Positions 11,382 through 20,779 of a stretch of DNA of 64,000 nucleotides are shown piece after piece (positions within the stretch are counted from its first letter, which is position 1; each line of letters opens with the position of its first letter). Source of the stretch: Polyangium mundeleinium (lineage in GTDB: Bacteria > Myxococcota_A > Polyangia > Polyangiales > Polyangiaceae); NCBI RefSeq assembly GCF_028369105.1, contig NZ_JAQNDO010000001.1, positions 7,720,501-7,784,500 on the forward strand, read 5' to 3'. The position numbers were made by a program, and so were the translations under genes. The notes beneath the pieces were generated by a model. It saw nothing but the letters and a program-made list of their open reading frames with translations, ran no database searches and had not been told where the DNA came from.

Positions 11382-12353
11382 CTACCCTGCGAGTGCCGCG
11401 GCCGCCCCGGCGGCCTTCGCGCGCGGGCGCCTCAATCCGGAGAGCGCGCGCCGCATCTCCGCCGCGCCCGAGAACCGCGCGTCCGGGTGCTTCGCCAGCG
11501 CGCGCGAGAGGAGCACGTCGAGCGCGCGCGGCACGTTCCGAAGCTCCGCGCGCAGCGGCACCGGCGCCTTGCGCACCGTCGCCACCGCCACGTCCAGGTC
11601 CCCCTCCCCCCGGAAGGGCAGCTTCCCCGACACCGCGTAGTAGAGCAGCAGCGCCGTCGCGAACAGATCACTCTGCGCTGTGATCGCGCGACCTCGTGTC
11701 ACTTGCTCCGGCGACATGAACCGGATCGTCCCTACGAGCGCGCCGCGGCTGTCCGCCGTCACCCCGTCCCCCGTGTCCACACCCGGCTCGTGGGCGAACC
11801 CGAAATCGAGCAGGAGCACCCGCGTTTCGCCGCTGGGCTCCTCGGTGAGCAGGACGTTCTCCGGCGTGAGATCCCGGTGCACGATCCCCGCCGCGTGCAC
11901 GGCTTCGAGCCCGGCCAGGATCCGGTCCGTGATCTCGAGCGCGCGCCCGATCGACAGCGGCCCGTCCTCGCGCACGACGGCCCCGAGCGTCCGGCCCCGA
12001 TAGAGCTCCATCAGGTAGTACGGCCGCCCGTCGCTCATGTGCCCGTGGCCGAGCACCGGCGCCACGTTCGGGTGAACGACCCGACGCGTGAAGGAGATCT
12101 CCCGCTCGAACCGTGCGTGCACCCCCTCGTCGTTCGCGAAGCAGGCTCGCAGCGTCTTCAGCGCCACGCGCCGGCCCGTCGAGATCTCGCGGGCCGCGTA
12201 CACGAGCCCCATCCCACCTTCGGCCACGACGCCCTCAAGCACCAGGCCCGGCACGTACGGAACTCCCTGATCCCCCTTAGGGCCGGGGAACGGGGCGTCG
12301 TTCGTCGGGAGGAGGTCCCGGGACAATCCTTGGGTGGAGTTCGGAGACGTCAT
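11382..12353 (-). CDS. Eukaryotic-like Ser/Thr protein kinase
   Basis: A soluble Hanks-type kinase, 323 residues, with little beyond the catalytic domain and no transmembrane helix. Visible motifs are the Gly-rich loop VAEGGMGLVY (43-52), Lys66 in VALK, the alphaC glutamate in the FEREI segment, the catalytic loop HRDLTPEN (159-166), DFG (183-185) and SPEQ (about 214). The catalytic loop has Thr in place of the usual Lys after HRD; the Asp and Asn are present, so activity is still plausible. A 30-residue Pro-rich N-terminus precedes the domain. It is transcribed alone, downstream of mutS on the same strand with a 209-base gap. Confidence 0.93.
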   Translation of the reverse strand: MTSPNSTQGLSRDLLPTNDAPFPGPKGDQGVPYVPGLVLEGVVAEGGMGLVYAAREISTGRRVALKTLRACFANDEGVHARFEREISFTRRVVHPNVAPVLGHGHMSDGRPYYLMELYRGRTLGAVVREDGPLSIGRALEITDRILAGLEAVHAAGIVHRDLTPENVLLTEEPSGETRVLLLDFGFAHEPGVDTGDGVTADSRGALVGTIRFMSPEQVTRGRAITAQSDLFATALLLYYAVSGKLPFRGEGDLDVAVATVRKAPVPLRAELRNVPRALDVLLSRALAKHPDARFSGAAEMRRALSGLRRPRAKAAGAAAALAG

Positions 12354-12562
12354 GATCGGGGCAGCAGGTCATTTCTGCACGCTCCCCGTCAGGAATCACC
12401 CGAAAAGTGCATCCGCACCTTGCCCGGCTCGGATCAGGACCGTCCTCAACGTTCCCCGGCGCAAGATGGACGGTCAGCACACGTCCCGGCTACAGGTCCA
12501 GGAGGCCCGTGCACCCGCAGAGCCGGATCGCTTGCTTTTTCCCGCGGCCGCTTTTGGCGTGT

Positions 12563-15205
12563 TCAGGAGGGCAGGAGCGACTTCAGGCGCGCGACGAACG
12601 TGAGCGCGTCGAGCGGCGTCAAACGCTCGACCTCCACGGCGCGCAGCGTTTCGAGGACGGGCGCGGCCGCATCCGTGTCGGGCTTCGCCTTCGCGAACAG
12701 GTCGAGCTGCACCGAGCCCTGACGGGTGCGTCCTCGCATCGTCGCGTGTTTGCCCGAGGGCAGCGGCGCGCCGGCTTCGAGCGTCGCGAGGATCGCCTTG
12801 GCCCGCGCGAGCACCGGCTCGGGCACGCCCGCGAGCCTGGCGACCGCGACCCCGTAGCTGCGGCTCGCCGGCCCTCGCACGAGCTTGTGCAGGAAGACCA
12901 CGTCGCCGCCGTGCTCGCGCGCCGAGACCGACCAGTTCGCCACGCCGGGCCCGTGCTGCGCGAGCTCCGTCAGCTCGTGGTAGTGCGTGGCGAACATCGC
13001 GCGGCAGCCGACCGCGTCATAGAGGTGCTCGGCCACGGCCCATGCGATCGCGAGCCCGTCGTACGTGCTCGTGCCACGACCGATCTCGTCGAGGATCACG
13101 AGCGATCGCCGCGTCGCGTCGCGCAGGATCGTCGCCGTCTCGCGCATCTCGACCATGAACGTGCTCTCGCCGCGCGCCACGTTGTCGCTCGCGCCCACGC
13201 GCGAGAGCACGCGATCCACGACGCCCACCCGCGCCGCCTGCGCTGGGACGAAACTCCCGGCCTGCGCGAGGATCGTGATGAGCGCGACCTGGCGCATCAG
13301 CGTCGACTTGCCCGCCATGTTCGGGCCCGTGAGCAGCCAGAGCCTGTCGCCACCGAGATCGAGCGTCGTGTCGTTCGGCACGAAGCGACCCGCCGCGGCG
13401 AGGCGCTCCACGACCGGATGCCGCCCGCCCTCGATCACGAGCGCCTCGCCCATGTCCACCGCCGGCCGCACGTAGTCCTGCCGATGCGCCACGTCCGCGA
13501 GCGCTGCCGCCACGTCCCACGACGCGAGCGTCCGCGCGAGCTTGCGGATCCGCTCCGCGTTCTCCGCCACGAGACGCACGAGCCCCTCGAAGATGTCCGT
13601 CTCCCGCGCGAGCGCGCGTGACTCGGCGTTCTCCAGACCGTCGGCCAGCTCGTCGAGACGATCACTCGTATAACGCTCGCCGCCGGCCACCGTCTGCTTG
13701 CGCCGGAAGTCCGGCGGCACCTTGCCGAGGTGTGTCTTCGTCACCTCGATGTACCAGCCGAACACCCGCGTGAAGCGGATGCGCAGCGAGCCCGCGCCCG
13801 TCTTCTCTCGCAGCTCCGCTTCGAGCTTCGTCATCTCCTCGGCGCCGCCGCGCGCGAGCCTGCGTTGCGTCGCGAGCTCCGCGTCGTACTCCTCCCGGAC
13901 GAACCCGCCTTCTCGCGCGAGCGCCGGCGGCCTGTCGACGAACGCCGCCGCGAGCTTCGCCGCGAGTTCGGGCAACGTGTCGACCTCCGCGCCGAAGAGC
14001 TCGCGCGCTTCTCCATCCGTGTCCACGATCGCCCGCGTCGCCGCCACCGCGGCCGGCGCCGCGAGCAGCCCGTCCCGGAGCGCGCCGAGATCCTTCGGCG
14101 TCGCCTCGCGCAGCACCGTACGCACGCTGAGCCGCTCCAGATCACCGACACGCGCGAGCGCCTCCCGCAGATCCCCCCGCGCCCGCGGGTTCTCCACGAA
14201 CGCCTGCACCTCGTCGAGCCGCCGCCGGATCGACGCCACGTCGAGCAGCGGCGAAAGCAGCCTTCGCCGCAGGAGCCGCGCCCCCGCCGGCGTCACCGTC
14301 GCGTCCACCGTCTCGAGCAACGTCCCCTTCCGCGACCCGTCCGCCCCTCGCACGAGCTCGAGGTGCACCTGCGCCGTCTCGTCGATCCGCATCGTGGCGG
14401 TCGGGTCGTACGGCGCGATCCTCCGCACGGGCAGCGGATTGCCCGGCGTGCACTTGTGCGCGAACCGGAGCGCCCGCGCCGCCGCCCGCCGCGCCGAGAG
14501 CGGCAGCGTCGATGCCGCCTCCGCCGCGATCGGCTCCGCCACCGCCCCGTCGATCGTGGCCACCACGTCTCCATCGTCGAGCGGCTCGTCGTCCCGCAGC
14601 ACCGCCCGAGGCGCCGCGAGCCCGGCGCCCTTCTTCACGTCCGGGTCGAGCCCCCCGCCCACGAGCACCTCCCGCGGATCGCACCGGGCGAGCTCCGCGA
14701 GCAAGGATGCGAGATCCGGAATGGTCCCGGCCGAGAGCTCTCCCGTCGAAAGATCGAGCAGCGCAATCCCGCGTTCCGCATTGCCGGACTCGCTGTCCAC
14801 GGCGACGAGGTAGTGGTTTGCCCGCGCGTCGAGCTGCTCCGTGTCGGTCACGAGCCCCGGCGTGATCACGCGGACCACCTGGCGTGGCACGATCCCCTTT
14901 ACCGTCGCGGGATCGGCCATCTGCTCGCAGATGGCCACTTTGTGCCCGAAGGCGAGCAGGCGGGCGACGTATCCGGCGGCCGCGTGGTGGGGCACACCGG
15001 CCATCGGTTCTTCGTCGGGATTCCCCTTGTTCCGGCTTGTGAGGGTGATGTCGAGGAGGCGCGCCGCAATGACGGCGTCCTCCCGGAACATCTCGTAGAA
15101 ATCCCCCATCCTGAAAAACAGGATTGCGTCGGGATGGGCAGCCTTCGCCTCCTCGTACTGCCGCATCACGGGGGTGATCTTCTTGCCGTTGCTCCGCGCT
15201 TGCAC
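12563..15205 (-). CDS. mutS: DNA mismatch repair protein MutS
   Basis: The ATPase that recognises mismatches and small loops in DNA. Length 880, normal for MutS1. The N-terminal mismatch-binding domain has the GDFYEMF motif (34-40), whose Phe and Glu contact the mispair. The C-terminal ABC-type ATPase has Walker A in TGPNMAGKST (near 623) and Walker B in LVILDEIGRGTSTYDG (near 701), followed by the conserved FATHYHEL switch. The start is GTG at 15205, giving an N-terminus with the usual TPVMRQYEEAK. No mutL is nearby, which is common. The 209 bases downstream, before the kinase start at 12353, hold no convincing gene. Confidence 0.97.
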   Translation of the reverse strand: MQARSNGKKITPVMRQYEEAKAAHPDAILFFRMGDFYEMFREDAVIAARLLDITLTSRNKGNPDEEPMAGVPHHAAAGYVARLLAFGHKVAICEQMADPATVKGIVPRQVVRVITPGLVTDTEQLDARANHYLVAVDSESGNAERGIALLDLSTGELSAGTIPDLASLLAELARCDPREVLVGGGLDPDVKKGAGLAAPRAVLRDDEPLDDGDVVATIDGAVAEPIAAEAASTLPLSARRAAARALRFAHKCTPGNPLPVRRIAPYDPTATMRIDETAQVHLELVRGADGSRKGTLLETVDATVTPAGARLLRRRLLSPLLDVASIRRRLDEVQAFVENPRARGDLREALARVGDLERLSVRTVLREATPKDLGALRDGLLAAPAAVAATRAIVDTDGEARELFGAEVDTLPELAAKLAAAFVDRPPALAREGGFVREEYDAELATQRRLARGGAEEMTKLEAELREKTGAGSLRIRFTRVFGWYIEVTKTHLGKVPPDFRRKQTVAGGERYTSDRLDELADGLENAESRALARETDIFEGLVRLVAENAERIRKLARTLASWDVAAALADVAHRQDYVRPAVDMGEALVIEGGRHPVVERLAAAGRFVPNDTTLDLGGDRLWLLTGPNMAGKSTLMRQVALITILAQAGSFVPAQAARVGVVDRVLSRVGASDNVARGESTFMVEMRETATILRDATRRSLVILDEIGRGTSTYDGLAIAWAVAEHLYDAVGCRAMFATHYHELTELAQHGPGVANWSVSAREHGGDVVFLHKLVRGPASRSYGVAVARLAGVPEPVLARAKAILATLEAGAPLPSGKHATMRGRTRQGSVQLDLFAKAKPDTDAAAPVLETLRAVEVERLTPLDALTFVARLKSLLPS

Positions 15206-15313
15206 GGCCCCCCCTTACCATGGTTTGCCCGGTGGGTCCGCTTCGTTTGTCCAGGGCGCCCCGGAAAAACCCTGCACCTCGACAGGCGTTCAGGGTCCGG
15301 GGACGAACCCCGG

Positions 15314-18300
15314 TCAATAATACTGGCGCGTGATGTCGAGGCGGCTGGCCGAGAGGAGGATCAGGCCTTCGAGGGAGCCGTCCGTGATGGCGAGCTCGCC
15401 CGTGGAGGGGACGAACGTGACGGCCTGGGGCTGGATCTCGGTCGTGGCCGAGGCGAGGTTCAGAATGAGCGGGCGGAATGAGCCCTGCGTCGCGAACTGG
15501 AAGAACGTATCGCGCGGCGGGGCGTTGATCGCCGCGGCGCGCGCGTCGTCGGCCATCGTGCTCTTGTCGTCCGGGACCGAGTCGAATTCGTTGTCGGGCG
15601 CCGGATCGTTGATGGCCATGCGGAAGAACGGATTGATGAAAGCGAGCGGGTCTCCGTCCTTCACCACCGTGCCGTGGGGCACGGCGCGCACGCGGCCGTT
15701 TTGCCGCGCGAGCGTCGGGTCACACGAATTGCGGCAAGCCCCGAGCGGCGTCGTGCCGACGCTCTCCGGCGTGGAGATCACATGGTGCAAAAAGCCCGAG
15801 GCGTTGCCCGTCACGGCCCATTGCCCGCCCACGCGAACATTGAACCCGACGAGCGTCGGGAAGCAGCATTCGATGAGCTCTGGCGCGGCCCCGCCGCGCG
15901 ACGCGCCGAGCTCCAGGCGATCCTGATAGGCCTCCACGATCGTGATGTCGCGCGCCTGCCGCGGCAGCTCCGCCGGCCCGAACGTCGCTTTGCATTGCTG
16001 GAACGTGCAGACCCCTTGGGTCTCCGGGCTCTTCCAGTGGATGTCGTCCTCCGCGGGGATGTTCGAGCCGATCTGCACGTAATCGGCGAAGGACTTCGCA
16101 TTCGCCGCGGCGTTCGCGTCGCCCTCGCTCGCGAGGATCTCCTCCCAGGCGCGCTGCCCTAGCACGCCCGAATCGCAGAAGCGGCTCGCGGCGTCGGAGA
16201 GCGACGCCACAGGCCCGCCCGTGAGATCGAGCCGGGCCGCTTTCCCGGCAAAACCCGGTAGCGCCCCCTCGTAGGTGATCGTGAACGTCTGGCTCGTCGA
16301 CTGGGCGCGCGGATCCTCGAGATTCATCGCGACCGTGTGCTCGAGATCCCCGGAGTTCGTCGTGAGCCCCGTCTTTTGATCGATCACCCGGAGCGTCCCG
16401 CCCACGGCGAGCGTGAAATGCACGGGCGGAATCGTCTCGCTCGCGTCCTTGGGCGCGGGCACCGTCGCCCGAAGGAGCGGCGCGTCGAGATCGAACGTCG
16501 CCTGGAGCGTCCCCTGGTTGTTGTAAAGCAAGGGGAAGCCCGAGAGGCCGGGCTGGTTCTGGCCCGTCCGCTCCGACGTCCGCATGTAGTTCGCGCTGCG
16601 CGGCGTGTGCGGCACGACGACGTTGCACGAGACCTCGCCCGTGCTCGCGAGCGCGTCCTCGTCGGCGAGGCCCGCCGGCGCGCCGGGAGGCGGGCAGCCG
16701 TAGAGATACGTGTACTTCGTCGGCGCGCGGCAAAACGCGTCGTAATCGTCGATGTCGACGATCGCGATCTGCCCCGTGCCGAGCACCACGTACGCGAACG
16801 CCCCGCGCATGCGCGTCGGCCCCGCGCCGCTCTCGTAGGTCCCGCTCGTCCGGTAAAGCGTCTCGGGATCACACGACGTCGCGGTCGACGTGCAGACCGT
16901 GAGATCCGGATCCGGATTGCAACGCACGCCCTCGGGCGCCACGCCCGTGCTCGGGATGGGCTGCGGGTTGTCGCGCTCGATGATCACGAGATCCTGCACG
17001 GGCACGCCGAACTCCACGCGATCGGGCGCCTGCCCCGGCGTCCACTCGGGGTGGGGCCGCGTGACGGGCCTGCGCGACGTCGCGTCCTCGGCGATGTCGA
17101 AGACCATCACGCTGCCGTCGAGATCGTCGACCGCGTAGAGGAACCGATCGAGCGAACCCGCGAGCGTCGGCGACGCGGCGATCTGGCTCGTCGTCACGAC
17201 CCGCGCGGGCTCGCGCAGCGACGTCGGCAAGAGCGGCTCGCGCTCGATCGGTTCGCACGGCGTCTTCATGTCGAGCACGTGGACGACCGGCGCGTCGATG
17301 TCGCCGACGAAGAGCCGCTCCTCCGAGAGCGTGATCCCCGCGGGGCGCGCATCGTAGGCCTGCGCCGGCGCGGGCGGAGTCACGGGGGGCGCGACGCACG
17401 CGGCGCCCGTCGGCGGGGACGCGGGCGGGCTCTGCACGGGCAGATCCACCGTGAGCGGCACCCAGCGATCGATGGGGCACTCCTTCCACGAACCCGGCGC
17501 GTGCACGTACACGAACGCGCCCGTCTCGGGATCTTTCTTCGGCGTGCCGTCGGCCTCGCGCTCCACGTCGAAGAGCGTCTGCGCGTCGATCACGGCGAGC
17601 GCGCCCTGATCGGGGATCGTCACGACGAGCTTGGGCCGTCCGAGGCCCTCCTGCGTGAGGTCGACGAGGTACCCGCCCGCCCCATCGGGCTCGGGATCAC
17701 GCGGCTTCGCGAACGTCGTGTCATCGCAGCGCGCGCGGACCTCGTCCGCGTCGTTCTTCGGATCGTAGACGACGAGCATCTCGCCCGGCGCGCCGGGCAG
17801 CGCGCAGGCAGGCCAGCTCGACAGCGACTTCGGCGCGCAGGTGTCGCACACGCGGATGTCCTTCGCGGCGAGGGCAAAAATCCCCGCACGGCCGGGCTCG
17901 GCCACGCCGACGAACGCCGCCATGCTGCCGTTCGTGCTCACGATGTCGACGGGCTGCGCGCCGATCGGCAGGAAGTTCGCGCCGGGCACGCGCGGATTCG
18001 AGTCGAGCACGGCGTCGACCTTCGTGCTCATGTCGACCACGGCCACCTCGCCGCGCGTCGTCTGCGTCACGAGCGCGTAGAGGTGCGGCTGCGTCGTCAC
18101 CCCGTTCGCCACGGCGTACGCGTCGGGCGTCGCGAACCGCGTGCCGCTGCATCGTTCGAAGGGCAGCGCCGGCGTGGTCCCGACGCCCGGAGCGCCGAGG
18201 CAGAGGAACGACACGCGCCCCGAGCGCTCGAGCGCGCGGACCGCCGTCGGCACCGTCTGCGTCTGGCATCCGCCGCTGGAGACGAGCGCGAGGGGCAAGC

Positions 18301-18355
18301 CGAGCGCGGCGAGCGCGAGACCGCCGAGGGGGGAATGGGAAATACGCCGCTTCAT
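15314..18355 (-). CDS. Large outer-surface lipoprotein, beta-propeller-like, unknown function
   Basis: A 1013-residue exported protein. The N-terminus has Arg residues, a hydrophobic stretch and a lipobox-like site ending at Cys30 (SSGGC), so it is probably a lipoprotein. The body contains repeated segments such as HLYALVTQTTRGEVAVVDM and RLFVGDIDAPVVHVLDM that look like YVTN/NHL-type propeller blades, and about 20 scattered Cys residues that could form disulfides (for example RVCDTCAPK and CRNSCDP). No catalytic motif is seen. The start overlaps the stop of the gene at 18352-20088 (ATGA), and the two proteins share the same general build, so they probably act together at the cell surface (inference). 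Confidence 0.8.
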   Translation of the reverse strand: MKRRISHSPLGGLALAALGLPLALVSSGGCQTQTVPTAVRALERSGRVSFLCLGAPGVGTTPALPFERCSGTRFATPDAYAVANGVTTQPHLYALVTQTTRGEVAVVDMSTKVDAVLDSNPRVPGANFLPIGAQPVDIVSTNGSMAAFVGVAEPGRAGIFALAAKDIRVCDTCAPKSLSSWPACALPGAPGEMLVVYDPKNDADEVRARCDDTTFAKPRDPEPDGAGGYLVDLTQEGLGRPKLVVTIPDQGALAVIDAQTLFDVEREADGTPKKDPETGAFVYVHAPGSWKECPIDRWVPLTVDLPVQSPPASPPTGAACVAPPVTPPAPAQAYDARPAGITLSEERLFVGDIDAPVVHVLDMKTPCEPIEREPLLPTSLREPARVVTTSQIAASPTLAGSLDRFLYAVDDLDGSVMVFDIAEDATSRRPVTRPHPEWTPGQAPDRVEFGVPVQDLVIIERDNPQPIPSTGVAPEGVRCNPDPDLTVCTSTATSCDPETLYRTSGTYESGAGPTRMRGAFAYVVLGTGQIAIVDIDDYDAFCRAPTKYTYLYGCPPPGAPAGLADEDALASTGEVSCNVVVPHTPRSANYMRTSERTGQNQPGLSGFPLLYNNQGTLQATFDLDAPLLRATVPAPKDASETIPPVHFTLAVGGTLRVIDQKTGLTTNSGDLEHTVAMNLEDPRAQSTSQTFTITYEGALPGFAGKAARLDLTGGPVASLSDAASRFCDSGVLGQRAWEEILASEGDANAAANAKSFADYVQIGSNIPAEDDIHWKSPETQGVCTFQQCKATFGPAELPRQARDITIVEAYQDRLELGASRGGAAPELIECCFPTLVGFNVRVGGQWAVTGNASGFLHHVISTPESVGTTPLGACRNSCDPTLARQNGRVRAVPHGTVVKDGDPLAFINPFFRMAINDPAPDNEFDSVPDDKSTMADDARAAAINAPPRDTFFQFATQGSFRPLILNLASATTEIQPQAVTFVPSTGELAITDGSLEGLILLSASRLDITRQYY

Positions 18356-20088
18356 TGTGACTCCTTGGGCGGCACCGGTTTGCCGAGCGTCATGTACAGG
18401 GCCCCGAACGTGGCTTGATTCCGCATGTCGAGGTCCACGACGCCGACGTACGAATCCGTGAACTGGGCGACGTACATCGTCGAGTACCAGATGGGCTTGC
18501 CCTCTGCGTCGAGAACCAGGTTCCCCGCCTCGTCCCGCATCCGCTCCGTGTCGAACGCGAGGGCGTGCGGGCCACGGCCCGTCTTGATGACGTTGTCCAC
18601 GCGCCGCGACGCCGGGTCATACGAGAAAACGAGGCCCGAATCGTACGTCACCGCAAAGACGCGCCACGCAGGAAGGCCATCCTTGCCGATCACCTGTCCC
18701 ATCTTCACGCGCGACGCGCCGAACGCGAGCGGCACCGAGTCGTGGAACGAGACCTCCTCGAACGCGCCCGTCACCTCCGGCCCGTTCGGCCCTTCGCGCT
18801 CCGTGAACCTCGTCTCGACCTGCCCGATCACGAGCGCCGCCGGAGCGCGGTTCGCCATGTAGATCCCGAGCGGGTTGTCCTCGGCACAAGCCCGCAGGCA
18901 GCCGTTTCGCGCCGCGCCCGTCGGGCACGTGTCCTCGCACGCCCGCCGCTTCGTCCCGTCGACCGCGACGCCGCGCGAGTCCGTCGAGCTCGCCGTCGCC
19001 CCGATCCGCACAGACGCGTTCCGCGTGACGAACGGCCGCGCCGGGCTCGATCCGCCGTCGTCGTTGTACCGCAACACGTCGAACACCGCCGTCGATCGAA
19101 AGCTCACCCCGAACGCGGGCGTGTAGTCGACCGTGGCCCGGTTCTCCTCGACGAACCGCGGGATCGGGAAGCTCGCCACGTCCGTCGGCCCCGGTGGCAG
19201 GTTCGTGAGGTAGTGCTCGAGCACAGGCTCGCTCTCCCACCGGTTCACGACGAGGCTCGCCGTCTGCTCGGTCTGGTGCACGACCACGATCGACTCGCTG
19301 CGATCGTCCACCGCGATGCCAAAAGGCTCGACAGGCAGCGTGAGCCCGCGCTGGCTGTCCGAGGGATCACGGCCGACGAGGAAGTCCCGCGAGCAACGCC
19401 CGCCCGACGACGTCGCGCCGCAGTCGAGGCAGATCGTGGCCCCGCAAGGCGACGAGGCGGGCAGCGGCGCGCCGTCGCACGAGATCTCGCGATCGTCGGT
19501 GATGTTGAAGTACGTCACGGAGGGATCGCCGCGCACCGGCACGAAGAGGCGGGCGCCGCGGCCGTCCTCGCAGGGGTTCGGCTTGACCGCGATCACCGCA
19601 TCCGAAGCAAAGGCGCCGATCGTCACGACTTTGCCGCCCTGCTGGTACGGAGCGAGCACGACGGGCGCGCAAGGCCCCGGGTAGAGCGTGGTGTTGTCGT
19701 TCCGCCCGACGCCCAGCGTGTTGCAAGCCGCGCGCATCGGCTCGTCGCCCCCCGCAGAGCTCGCAGCCGCGTCGACGATCGCCTGCCGCAGCTTGCTCGT
19801 GTCGGCCCGAAGCTTCACGAGGTCGAGCGCGAAGACCGTGCCGCCGTTGTATTGCAGGTCGACATCGGAGTTCGCCACGTAGAGCGCAGTGCGTCCGGGC
19901 GAAACCACGAGGCCCGTCGGGTAGTAGAACGCGTCGAGGGGCGGCGGCAGGCCGTCGGCGACCGCGAAGCAACCGGAGGCGCCGACGAGGCCCGAGGCAA
20001 CGAGGACCAGCGCGGCAGAGGCAAAGCGCGCCCGGCGTGGCAAGGAGCCCGCGGCGCTCGGGCGACGAAAGACAGGTTCGGGCGACAT
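18352..20088 (-). CDS. Lipoprotein, beta-propeller-like, paired with the downstream gene
   Basis: A 578-residue exported lipoprotein. I start at ATG 20088 because this places a signal peptide (SAALVLVASGLVGASGC) with lipobox Cys40 near the N-terminus; the frame extends upstream without a signal. Blade-like segments recur (YYPTGLVVSPGRTALYVANS; FGIAVDDRSESIVVVHQ). Cys-rich patches occur (CGATICLDCGATSSGGRC and CEDTCPTGAARNGC). No enzyme motif is visible. The stop overlaps the start of the 1013-residue lipoprotein, forming a two-gene operon. Confidence 0.8.
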   Translation of the reverse strand: MSPEPVFRRPSAAGSLPRRARFASAALVLVASGLVGASGCFAVADGLPPPLDAFYYPTGLVVSPGRTALYVANSDVDLQYNGGTVFALDLVKLRADTSKLRQAIVDAAASSAGGDEPMRAACNTLGVGRNDNTTLYPGPCAPVVLAPYQQGGKVVTIGAFASDAVIAVKPNPCEDGRGARLFVPVRGDPSVTYFNITDDREISCDGAPLPASSPCGATICLDCGATSSGGRCSRDFLVGRDPSDSQRGLTLPVEPFGIAVDDRSESIVVVHQTEQTASLVVNRWESEPVLEHYLTNLPPGPTDVASFPIPRFVEENRATVDYTPAFGVSFRSTAVFDVLRYNDDGGSSPARPFVTRNASVRIGATASSTDSRGVAVDGTKRRACEDTCPTGAARNGCLRACAEDNPLGIYMANRAPAALVIGQVETRFTEREGPNGPEVTGAFEEVSFHDSVPLAFGASRVKMGQVIGKDGLPAWRVFAVTYDSGLVFSYDPASRRVDNVIKTGRGPHALAFDTERMRDEAGNLVLDAEGKPIWYSTMYVAQFTDSYVGVVDLDMRNQATFGALYMTLGKPVPPKESQ

Positions 20089-20219
20089 GGCGCGGCGCAG
20101 CCTAGTTTGCCGGTCCCTGCAGAGCAAGGCGCCGGGCCTCTGCCTCGCACGTATCCCGCCCGGGACGCGCCCCACGCCGGGGCTTTGCGTCTCCACCGCC
20201 GTGGTCTATCGTTCCGGCC

Positions 20220-20663
20220 ATGGCCGCGCCGCCGACGAACCGCGAGATTGTCCTCTTCGTGTGCGACAGCCTCATGCAAGGCGAAGAGCTCCACACACGC
20301 CTCGCCGCCGCACGCCCCCTCGGCCCCGCAACGACCACCCCCACCTACGATCTCGTCGACCTCGGCCCCACAGGCGCCCTCGTCCCCGGCGGCATGGTCG
20401 CCGTCACAGGCGAACTCTACGCCCTCGACCCCCAAGCCCTCGCCGCGCTCGACGTGTTCCGCGGCCACCCCGTCCTGAACCAGCGCCTCCCGATCCGCCT
20501 CGCAGACGGTCGCGAAGCCCAAGCCTACACCGTCGCCCCCGAGCAATCCGCAGGCCGGCGCCGCATCCTCGCCGGCGACTGGCGCAAACGCCGAGGCGCC
20601 ACGAGCCTCGGCGGCGGCCGAGGCGCAGGCCCCGTCGTCCGCTGGGCCGGTCGTCGTTCGTAA
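20220..20663 (+). CDS. Gamma-glutamylcyclotransferase (AIG2/GGCT)-like protein
   Basis: A 147-residue soluble protein with the gamma-glutamylcyclotransferase-like beta barrel. The N-terminal strand reads LFVCDSLMQGEELH, where the family usually has VYGSL or YDSLM. It continues with PTYDLVDLGPTGALVPGG and VTGELYALDP, then LDVFRGHP. The family acts on gamma-glutamyl peptides or amines or, in many bacterial members, has no assigned substrate. The last 25 residues are Gly/Arg-rich. It is transcribed alone, divergent from the lipoprotein pair, and is followed within 12 bases by a four-hairpin repeat element. Confidence 0.75.
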   Translation: MAAPPTNREIVLFVCDSLMQGEELHTRLAAARPLGPATTTPTYDLVDLGPTGALVPGGMVAVTGELYALDPQALAALDVFRGHPVLNQRLPIRLADGREAQAYTVAPEQSAGRRRILAGDWRKRRGATSLGGGRGAGPVVRWAGRRS

Positions 20664-20777
20664 AGGAACGTCGCGCCGGGGTTTCCACCCCGGACCCCGA
20701 CCAGGGGTTGTCCACCCCTGGACCCGGACCAGGCACGGCCTGGACCGAAGGTACATCGACCGCGATGCGGTCGATGT
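20664..20777 (+). repeat. Four-hairpin dispersed repeat, copy 1 (sense)
   Basis: It starts right after the TAA of the preceding gene. Hairpin A: CCGGGGT / ACCCCGG (20676-20693). B: CCAGGGGT / ACCCCTGG around TGTCC (20701-20721). C: CCAGGC-ACG-GCCTGG (20729-20743). D: ACATCGACCGC / GCGGTCGATGT with a 3-base loop (20753-20777). Compared with the other copies, A, B and D have different bases on both arms of the stem but still pair. No run of T follows D. It separates two convergent genes. Confidence 0.8.
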
Positions 20778-20779
20778 GA

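Noticed and set aside
12277-12480. 67-residue minus-strand frame with several Cys upstream of the kinase
   Set aside because: It overlaps the kinase start, its third-position G/C is too low for this genome and it has no ribosome site; a real small protein cannot be fully excluded.
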